DNA of 47,701 nucleotides from Cryobacterium algoricola (GTDB lineage: Bacteria > Actinomycetota > Actinomycetes > Actinomycetales > Microbacteriaceae), in contig NZ_SOFG01000002.1 in NCBI RefSeq assembly GCF_004402485.1, forward strand, positions 7,738 through 55,438, written 5' to 3'. Under the pieces are notes generated by a model. It was not told where the DNA came from. It ran no database searches and saw only the letters and a list, made by a program, of their open reading frames with translations. The translations under genes and the position numbers were made by a program. This document shows, piece after piece, positions 41,842-47,701 of the stretch; the stretch's first letter is position 1, and each line of letters opens with the position of its first letter.

Positions 41842-42775
41842 GGTTGAGCGCGAGTTCGACAAACTCTCCGTATTCGCGAATGTAGTCGGAGCCGTCATAG
41901 AGATGCGACGCGAGAACGAGAAGCACGGCATTCTCTGAATAGCGGTACTGAGTTCCCCACGTCATTGACGGCATGTAGAGTCCGAGATCCGGCCTGTCGA
42001 GCACGTACTCCGCACGGTTCACGCCGTCATCGACGATCGCGTTCACGGATCCACTCAAACACACCAGAAACTGCTCGCACTGGCGGTGAGCGTGAGCGCC
42101 CCGAAGTTCCGTGGAAGGAACGTCATAGACGACGAAGAATCTTTCAGGGGTAAAGGGGATTTGCGATTCGATGTCCCCCGCGACCAGAGAACCACGCATA
42201 TCTATCGCCTTGTTCAGGTTGACGAGCTTGACCCCGCTCGCCGACTCAGCTTCTCGCAGCTGAGGGCTGCTCACCGGGCTCGTCACCGCGAGGTCTCCAC
42301 CCATCTGCACGGTGTTCGAATAGCCCTTGATGCGCGCAGGGTTCCCGACCACAATCGCGTACGCGGGTACGTCCCGAGTGACCACACTTCCGGCTCCGAC
42401 CATGGCCTCCGTGCCGATGGTGATTCCCGGCAGGATCGTCGCATTTCCCCCGATAGACGCTCCTCGCTGGACAACGGTGCGCGAGAACGATTCTGGCTGC
42501 TGCCGGCTGCGGGGGAACGGATCGTTGGTGAAGGTCACGTTCGGACCGACGAAAACGTCGTCCTCCAGTGTGATGCCGTCCCAGACCTGTACGCCGCACT
42601 TGAGAGTCACGCGGTCGCCGATCACAACGTCATTTTCGATGAACACCGAATCACAGACGTTGCAGTCTTCCCCGATCCGTGCGCCAGGCAGGACGTGGGC
42701 GAATGCCCAAATTCGAGTTCCATCGCCAACGTTGTCCGATTCGCAGAGTGCGTGCGAGTGGATGAATGCGCCCAT
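41828..42775 (-). CDS. Fused N-acetyltransferase / dTDP-hexose 3,4-ketoisomerase (WxcM/FdtD-like)
   Basis: A 315-residue bifunctional protein. Residues 1-160 are a left-handed beta-helix acyltransferase with hexapeptide repeats (VFIENDVVIGDRV, ILPGITIGTEAMVGAGSVV) and H27 in the catalytic position. Residues 180-315 are a cupin of the FdtA/QdtA group with RGAHAHR (225-231; H228 and H230). The cupin would turn dTDP-4-keto-6-deoxyglucose into the 3-keto sugar, and the N-terminal half would acetylate the 3-amino sugar made by the adjacent aminotransferase. Whether the product is galacto (Fuc3NAc) or gluco (Qui3NAc) cannot be read. Confidence 0.88.
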   Translation of the reverse strand: MGAFIHSHALCESDNVGDGTRIWAFAHVLPGARIGEDCNVCDSVFIENDVVIGDRVTLKCGVQVWDGITLEDDVFVGPNVTFTNDPFPRSRQQPESFSRTVVQRGASIGGNATILPGITIGTEAMVGAGSVVTRDVPAYAIVVGNPARIKGYSNTVQMGGDLAVTSPVSSPQLREAESASGVKLVNLNKAIDMRGSLVAGDIESQIPFTPERFFVVYDVPSTELRGAHAHRQCEQFLVCLSGSVNAIVDDGVNRAEYVLDRPDLGLYMPSMTWGTQYRYSENAVLLVLASHLYDGSDYIREYGEFVELALNRARA

Positions 42776-42781
42776 AACGTG

Positions 42782-43189
42782 CTATTCCCTTGTGTTGTCG
42801 GTTGTGTCTGGCACCTTCGGCGCGAAGATCATGCGACCGCCGAAGAACGTGAGTGGAGTGGTGATCGCGATCACAGCAATGCTGCTCCAGAGCAGTGCCT
42901 CCACGCCTTTGGGCGAAATGAGTTGCACCGTGATCTGGCCTACGGCATAGACAAGGAGATACCAGCCGGCAAAGACCGCCAGCCGCTTCGGTGAGTGGTC
43001 AGCCTGAAACACCAGTCTGGATGAACCGAAAACGACCCAGACGAGGCCAATGACATATGCAATCGTGAAGGCGATACCGGCGGGGATCAGAAGTCCCAAT
43101 CCAATGTAGATCGCGTAGGTGAGAAGGGTATTCGTCCCACCGACCAAGAGGTACCGAAAGGCCTGGCTTCGAAGGCCGTTTCGATTCAT
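42782..43189 (-). CDS. gtrA: GtrA-family flippase
   Basis: A 135-residue protein with four helices and the GtrA signature start FRYLLVGGTNTLLTYAIY, plus a conserved SRLVF and basic loop. GtrA proteins move undecaprenyl-phosphate sugars across the membrane in O-antigen decoration systems. The ATG at 43189 overlaps the GtrB-like stop (ATGA). It is 6 nt upstream of the acetyltransferase/ketoisomerase gene. A longer upstream frame is the shadow of the GtrB gene. Confidence 0.92.
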   Translation of the reverse strand: MNRNGLRSQAFRYLLVGGTNTLLTYAIYIGLGLLIPAGIAFTIAYVIGLVWVVFGSSRLVFQADHSPKRLAVFAGWYLLVYAVGQITVQLISPKGVEALLWSSIAVIAITTPLTFFGGRMIFAPKVPDTTDNTRE

Positions 43190-44172
43190 CTGCCGAAATC
43201 CATCTGATCCATGACGACCGACGAGGGACGATTCTTTGAATTCTCGTATGCCCGCCAGACGTAGGTACCCACGATCCCGAGGGCGAAAAGCAGGCTGCCC
43301 GTCGACAGCAGAAGCACGAACATGAGGGCTGTATAACCGGGCACCGTGATCGATCCAGCCAGCCAGGCGATGAGAACGACAAGCGCAGCCAGGAGCGACA
43401 CCACCATTCCGACCAAGCCGACCGTGAGGATGATGCTGATCGGAAGACTCGTGAAGGAGAAGACGCTGTCCAGCAAATAGCTGAATTTCTTCTTGAACGA
43501 CCACGCGCTCTTCCCGTGTTCGCGCTGGACACGCCCGTATGGCACGTCGACCCGGCGGTAACCGAGCCAAAAGAGGAGTCCGATCAGGCTCGAGTGGGAT
43601 TCACCCAAGTGACCGAATTTCTCGGCGACCTGGCGAGTGCACGCGAATACGTCGACGCCGCCCAACGGCATATCAGGCTGCACGAACCGACGGTAGAGAC
43701 CCCAATACGCACCGGAGAATACCTTGGACACAGTCGGGTCGTCCCGTGAGACCCGAGTACCCACTGCAACATCCCAATTGCCGGTCTCGAGCTTGGCAAA
43801 GAATTCCTGGATGAGGCTGATGGGCTCCTGGAGATCGGCTGCCATCGCGGCGACAAACTGGCCGCGTGCGGCGAGGAATCCGGTTCGAATCGCGGCAAAA
43901 GACCCGAAATTACGAGAATGGCACAGGAGCTGGGCGGAGAAGGGGGCATCTGGAAGCAACCGACGCAGAATCGCTGCGGACTCGTCCGGCGATCCATCGA
44001 CGACGAACACGGCTTCGACGTCACCGCTGAGGTTGTCTTGCAGCCATTCGAGAGCCTTGAGAACGTCGGGGATGCTCGCCGCGTTCTTGTAAACCGGGAC
44101 CACGACGGAGTACAGCATCGGTGTGCCCGGATCTCCCAGTGGAAGAACTGCGCCGGCGTCTTCTCCAGTCAC
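43186..44172 (-). CDS. gtrB: GtrB-like polyprenyl-phosphate glycosyltransferase
   Basis: A 328-residue enzyme. The GT-A domain has VVVPVYKNAASI, VDGSPDES (58-65) and the AADLQEP metal motif (111-117). Two C-terminal helices (about 243-268 and 280-306) form the tetramer anchor of GtrB/ArnC-type proteins. It would load a nucleotide sugar on a polyprenyl phosphate. The GTG at 44172 lies 2 nt after the aminotransferase stop. It precedes the GtrA gene. Its likely donor is the sugar made by its neighbours rather than glucose. Confidence 0.92.
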   Translation of the reverse strand: MTGEDAGAVLPLGDPGTPMLYSVVVPVYKNAASIPDVLKALEWLQDNLSGDVEAVFVVDGSPDESAAILRRLLPDAPFSAQLLCHSRNFGSFAAIRTGFLAARGQFVAAMAADLQEPISLIQEFFAKLETGNWDVAVGTRVSRDDPTVSKVFSGAYWGLYRRFVQPDMPLGGVDVFACTRQVAEKFGHLGESHSSLIGLLFWLGYRRVDVPYGRVQREHGKSAWSFKKKFSYLLDSVFSFTSLPISIILTVGLVGMVVSLLAALVVLIAWLAGSITVPGYTALMFVLLLSTGSLLFALGIVGTYVWRAYENSKNRPSSVVMDQMDFGR

Positions 44173-44174
44173 GA

Positions 44175-45305
44175 CTAGATTCGCTTCAAGACGTCAGTGA
44201 TCCGATCGACCTCGGAGTCTTCAAGCTCAGGGAAGAGCGGCAGGGAAAGGATCCGCTCTGCTGCGGCCTCGGTCACCGGCAGCGAAGGCTGGATCGTCCC
44301 GGCCAGGATCGGTTGCTTGTGATCCGGGATGGGGTAGTGCACGTCGGTATGAATGCCGGCTTCCGTGAGCAGTGTCCTGGTCTTCTCTCGGTCGGCCGTC
44401 TCGATGACAGCCAGATGACCGACATAGCCGTCCTGGGCGTGATTGACCATTCGCACCCCGGCAGGCACCGCTGCCTCGTATCTCTGGTGGATTTCGCGTC
44501 GACGGTCGTTCCAGGCATCCAGGAACGGCAACTTGACCCGAACGATCGCGGCCTGGAGTTCATCCATCCGAGAATTGCGCCCGCCGGACAATGCGGTGAC
44601 GTACTTGGATGTCCAGCCGTATTGGCGCAACTGCCGGAGTCGAGTGGCGAGAGCAGGGTCAGACGTGAATACGCACCCACCGTCGCCCAGTGCGCCCAGG
44701 TTCTTGGTGGGGTAGAAGCTCGTCGTCGCCAATCGACCGAACGAGCCAGCTTTCTTCCCGGCATGGACGGCGCCCATCGACTGAGCGCAATCCTCGATCA
44801 CGGGTATGCCGACAGCGTCAGCCCAGCGCATGATACTCGTCATGTCGGCTGACGCGCCGAACAAATGAGTCACCACGAGTGCGCTCGGGAGCGTCTCGAG
44901 CCGATCCAGAGCTTCACTGAGAGTGCTCACGCTCACGAGAAGGGTGCTCGGGTCGACGTCGGCGAACACCGGGGTCGCCCCGAGCGAACGAACGGCCGTT
45001 GAGGTGTACCCGCCTGCGTTCGCCACCGTCAGGACGGTATCGTCAGCACGAACGCCGATCGCGATGAGAGCGAGTTGCAAGGCGTCGGTGCCGTTGCCGA
45101 CGAGAACAGCGTCGCCCACCCCGAGATACTCGGCGATTTCTGATTCAAGCGAATTGTGCTCAGGGCCGAGCACGAACCAACCACTGTCCAGCACTCGGGC
45201 GATAGCATCGTCGATCAGTGGCCTGAGGGCCCTGGTCCCCCGGCCGAGATCGTTGAATGGAATCTCATGCTCAGTGTGTGGCTTCTCAGTGTGTGGCGTA
45301 GTCAC
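44175..45305 (-). CDS. DegT/DnrJ/EryC1 sugar aminotransferase (FdtB/QdtB-like)
   Basis: A 376-residue PLP enzyme. GNGTDALQLAL (70-80), EDCAQSMGA (171-179), the Schiff-base lysine K201 in SFYPTKNLGALGDGG and the substrate-side NSRMDELQAA are all present. It would transaminate the 3-keto-6-deoxy sugar made by the ketoisomerase to a 3-amino sugar. The GTG at 45305 overlaps the preceding stop (GTGA, 45302-45305). The open frame continues 80 codons upstream but that part is antisense-quality sequence inside the neighbouring gene. Confidence 0.92.
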   Translation of the reverse strand: MTTPHTEKPHTEHEIPFNDLGRGTRALRPLIDDAIARVLDSGWFVLGPEHNSLESEIAEYLGVGDAVLVGNGTDALQLALIAIGVRADDTVLTVANAGGYTSTAVRSLGATPVFADVDPSTLLVSVSTLSEALDRLETLPSALVVTHLFGASADMTSIMRWADAVGIPVIEDCAQSMGAVHAGKKAGSFGRLATTSFYPTKNLGALGDGGCVFTSDPALATRLRQLRQYGWTSKYVTALSGGRNSRMDELQAAIVRVKLPFLDAWNDRRREIHQRYEAAVPAGVRMVNHAQDGYVGHLAVIETADREKTRTLLTEAGIHTDVHYPIPDHKQPILAGTIQPSLPVTEAAAERILSLPLFPELEDSEVDRITDVLKRI

Positions 45306-47476
45306 TCTTTTGATACCTTTCCCATTTCTGGTTTCCGTCGGAAGAGAACCCAGGTCATACCGCCCACGCACAATGCACATCCGAGCCAGAAGGCTCCCCA
45401 TGCAGTGGTGCCTTGAGGTGAGTGGTAGGCCAACTTCACAGTGTAGCTGCCGCTTGGAAGGTCGGCTTCCACGAGCCCCGTGTTGCTGGATCTCGTTTCG
45501 ATAGACCTGCAGGATCCATCCTCCAAACACACTGACGCCTGCCACCCGGTGAAGAATGCCTCATTGAATTCAGCACGGACATCGACGGCCGTCTCGACCC
45601 GGTATACCAATTCACCCGACTGATACGAGATCGGGTGGATGTTTCCTGCCCCGCACGTTTCCCCTGAGACACAAGCATGGAGGTCTTCCGCCGTCGGGTC
45701 CTCTGTGCGCGGCACCGTCAGGATGGTCCCCGGCATGGTCAGGAAGGAGGCGAAGTCAGTACCGGTGGACTTGTCGAGAAGTGCATCTGTCAGCAGGTGC
45801 TGGGTGCGAGAGCCCTTGAGGTTGATATAGCCCCCGATGGCGAGTTCCCCGGTGTAGTACACGCGGTTCCAGGACACGGTGAAGAGATCGTCGACAGTGA
45901 ATCCCTGCCTCAGCGGCATCCTGGCCGGGCGTTGAACGTGTTCTTTCTGCACGACGCGCGAGTCGATGAGCGCATGGACGGTCGACCCGTAAGTGGCCTG
46001 TTCCGTTGGGAGCCGGGGAGCCCTCCACGTCGCGGAGTTGTCATTTGCCCACGCCACTCCCGACACAGCCGTCAGCGCTATCAGTCCGACGGCGATCGCG
46101 GCTGCGACAAGCTTGACACGTGGCACCACCAGCAGGACCGAAACCAAGCCAAGTCCTACGGTCAACATGATGAGCTGGGGCACATAGTCAGCCCGGACGT
46201 ACGGACCGCTCCTCGCGATGAGAACCATCAGGATGAGAAAAACCAACGCAGCTGCAAGCGGCCAGAGGATTCGCGCCGACCAGAATCGGTCCCGCGTCCG
46301 GGAAGTGAGCATCGACAAGCCGCTCGCAGCCAGCAACACCACAGAGAGAATGAGAAAGGGCTTGAAATCGCTCATTCCAAATCGACTCAGACCCAGCCCG
46401 GGAAGCGATTGCGCCAGCGTCGCCCACGGGAAGAACGGCATCCCCAGGACGAGAGCGGGGACACCGATTGCGGCGGCGAGCTTCGTTGCCGGGTCACGCC
46501 ATCTCGCGAAGAACGCCAGCGCCAATGCGGCAGCCGGCACGAAGAAGGACCGCATCGAAATGTCGTTGGGCAGGGAAGGCGCTCCGTACCCGAAGAGGAG
46601 GGTGCCTATCAGGTCGGGACTGAAGACCGACGACTCGGCAAGTCCCGAAGCCGCATCCGCTGGAAACGACAGATACGGCAGCAAGCGTGGCGCGCACAAG
46701 AGCGCCGCACTCGCGATTGAAACGGCCAGGGGAAGAAGGTACTCGCGCCAGTGCACCCGTGAAGATAGCTGCCATGCCACCACGCACACAATGCCCACAT
46801 AGGCCATCGCGATGACCATACCGGGGTATGTCCCTGTGATCGCCTGCCAGAGCACCAGGACAGCGATCGGGATGGACCACCATCGCCTCCAGGGCCACTT
46901 CGGTGATAGGACCAGGAGCACCCACGGAATCCATGAATACCCCCGCACAATGTCCACATGCTCGGCATTGCTGTAGTACCCGACCGCGAAGAACCACGCG
47001 ACAGCAACGAGTGTCGCCGGAAGGAACCGGAGTTTCAAGCCTCGCGCGAGCGCATAGGCCCCCAGGAACCCGAAGGCGACGTGGAGCGCGGACAAGGCGG
47101 CCGAAGCGTGAAGGCTGAACGGGACGAAGAAGGACACCATTCCGACCGGGAGGTACCAGCCGCTGTTCTGCAGAACAAGTGCCGCGGGGTAGCCACCCCA
47201 CACACTCGAAATCCATTCGGGTGGAGAGAAGAACGATCCCTGAGTCCACCAGGAATACGCGTCGGTGTTGTAGCTGCCCAGGAAGTCCCACGGAGGAATG
47301 CTCTCCCCGTCGAAATACGGTCGGAATACGAGCGCTTCCAGCGCGATCAGGATTCCGACCAGCATGAACGCGTGCAGGACTCGAGTCCGGCCGAGGGCAC
47401 TACGCGGCCGTGGCCCTGACTCGACACCGGGTGTCTTCGGGGCGCCAGCTATCTCCGGCTCAGTCATCGTGTTCAC
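45302..47476 (-). CDS. YfhO-like large membrane protein
   Basis: A 724-residue protein. About 12 helices (residues 35-510) begin with an extracytoplasmic loop rich in Trp, Tyr, Pro and Asp (YFDGESIPPWDFLGS and YNTDAYSWW), the hallmark of YfhO, a lipoteichoic-acid glycosylation factor. A soluble beta-rich domain (about 525-690) with four cysteines (DLHACVSGETC, ASVCLEDGSC) follows, then a last helix. It is probably a polyprenyl-sugar-dependent glycosyltransferase acting outside the cell. The GTG at 47476 has a GAGG Shine-Dalgarno at 9 nt; a nearby ATG (47467) is alternative. It heads the six-gene operon. Confidence 0.8.
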   Translation of the reverse strand: MNTMTEPEIAGAPKTPGVESGPRPRSALGRTRVLHAFMLVGILIALEALVFRPYFDGESIPPWDFLGSYNTDAYSWWTQGSFFSPPEWISSVWGGYPAALVLQNSGWYLPVGMVSFFVPFSLHASAALSALHVAFGFLGAYALARGLKLRFLPATLVAVAWFFAVGYYSNAEHVDIVRGYSWIPWVLLVLSPKWPWRRWWSIPIAVLVLWQAITGTYPGMVIAMAYVGIVCVVAWQLSSRVHWREYLLPLAVSIASAALLCAPRLLPYLSFPADAASGLAESSVFSPDLIGTLLFGYGAPSLPNDISMRSFFVPAAALALAFFARWRDPATKLAAAIGVPALVLGMPFFPWATLAQSLPGLGLSRFGMSDFKPFLILSVVLLAASGLSMLTSRTRDRFWSARILWPLAAALVFLILMVLIARSGPYVRADYVPQLIMLTVGLGLVSVLLVVPRVKLVAAAIAVGLIALTAVSGVAWANDNSATWRAPRLPTEQATYGSTVHALIDSRVVQKEHVQRPARMPLRQGFTVDDLFTVSWNRVYYTGELAIGGYINLKGSRTQHLLTDALLDKSTGTDFASFLTMPGTILTVPRTEDPTAEDLHACVSGETCGAGNIHPISYQSGELVYRVETAVDVRAEFNEAFFTGWQASVCLEDGSCRSIETRSSNTGLVEADLPSGSYTVKLAYHSPQGTTAWGAFWLGCALCVGGMTWVLFRRKPEMGKVSKE

Positions 47477-47511
47477 TATGGTTCCTCAGTATTGATGTGC
47501 TGGTCTACTCC

Positions 47512-47527
47512 CGGGCTCACGAGCCCG
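47512..47527 (-). terminator. GC-rich hairpin after the partial gene
   Basis: CGGGCT-CACG-AGCCCG is a perfect 6-bp stem with a 4-nt loop, 58 nt past the stop of the incomplete gene and 36 nt before the operon start. It lacks a U-run. It could end the upstream transcript or lie in the operon leader. Confidence 0.4.
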
Positions 47528-47584
47528 CAGATGGCCCCATGACACGAGGGTTATTCCACCCCCGGCGTCACCGTGGCCCACCGA

Positions 47585-47701
47585 TCACGGCACAGTCACG
47601 TCCTGGCACATCAAACCGACATCGGCACCCTGGTTCAGGTTCACCGCATAGAAACAGATCCGATGGCTACCCGGCGCAGCAGGGACAACGGCCGACCACC
47701 C
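47585..47701 (-). CDS. C-terminal fragment of a secreted wall-associated protein (incomplete)
   Basis: The last 38 codons of a reverse-strand frame that continues beyond the window, ending TGA at 47587-47585. The translation contains PAAPGSHRICFYAVN and GLMCQDVTVP, which resembles the repeated beta-sandwich tail modules (PGTHTVCVYGIN...C-x-TVTV) of actinobacterial secreted peptidases and wall hydrolases. The two spaced cysteines fit the module. The catalytic part is outside, so the enzyme type is unknown. Confidence 0.6.
   Translation of the reverse strand, partial: GWSAVVPAAPGSHRICFYAVNLNQGADVGLMCQDVTVP

Noticed and set aside
45306..45545. An 80-residue N-terminal extension of the aminotransferase
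   Set aside because: It is out of frame with the YfhO-like gene it overlaps, lacks homology-like features, and the GTG at 45305 forms a GTGA overlap.

Overview
The window reads as a high-GC Gram-positive chromosome segment, most probably from the family Microbacteriaceae (Actinobacteria). The evidence is GC-rich third positions, frequent GGATGCC/GCATCCG words, a WhiB-type iron-sulfur regulator, a DUF5719 protein, many GTG starts, and several start codons placed 6-7 nt after a TANNNT -10 box (leaderless mRNAs). No rRNA, tRNA, CRISPR array, transposase or integrase was seen.

Layout. (1) 1-7.5 kb: an operon-like set (GT2 glycosyltransferase, DUF2064 nucleotidyl/glycosyltransferase-like protein, SAM methyltransferase) plus a translationally coupled MTA phosphorylase and sugar-nucleotide epimerase. 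This gene set resembles, from memory, M. tuberculosis Rv0535-Rv0540. A two-component system and a second methyltransferase sit inside it. (2) 7.6-17 kb: an envelope block with a DUF5719 secreted/anchored protein, an 1102-residue membrane glycosyltransferase, a WhiB2-like regulator with a clear promoter and operator, galE, a tiny membrane protein divergent from a GlxA/AraC-type regulator, and manA. (3) 16.9-21.6 kb: a secreted (alpha/alpha)-barrel-like protein behind a double LacI-type operator, then a persulfide-handling operon (CoA-disulfide-reductase/rhodanese fusion, rhodanese, CstR-like sensor) with its own CsoR/CstR-type operator. (4) 21.6-47.5 kb: a large cell-surface polysaccharide locus with two O-antigen ligase/polymerase homologues, GT2 and GT4 glycosyltransferases, two Wzx-like flippase candidates, two DUF2142 membrane proteins, a DUF2304/GT2 pair and a 829-residue GT2-GT4 fusion.

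The most interesting unit is the six-gene operon at 47.5-40.5 kb. It encodes a YfhO-like giant membrane protein, a sugar aminotransferase, a GtrB-like polyprenyl-phosphate glycosyltransferase, a GtrA flippase, a fused acetyltransferase/3,4-ketoisomerase and a second multi-pass membrane protein. Together they look like a self-contained system that makes a 3-acetamido-3,6-dideoxyhexose (Fuc3NAc/Qui3NAc type), flips it on a lipid carrier and adds it to a surface polymer outside the cell. By eye GC content falls from about 70% in the first 32 kb to about 57-62% in this part, which suggests separate acquisition. The window ends inside the 3' end of a further reverse-strand secreted-protein gene.
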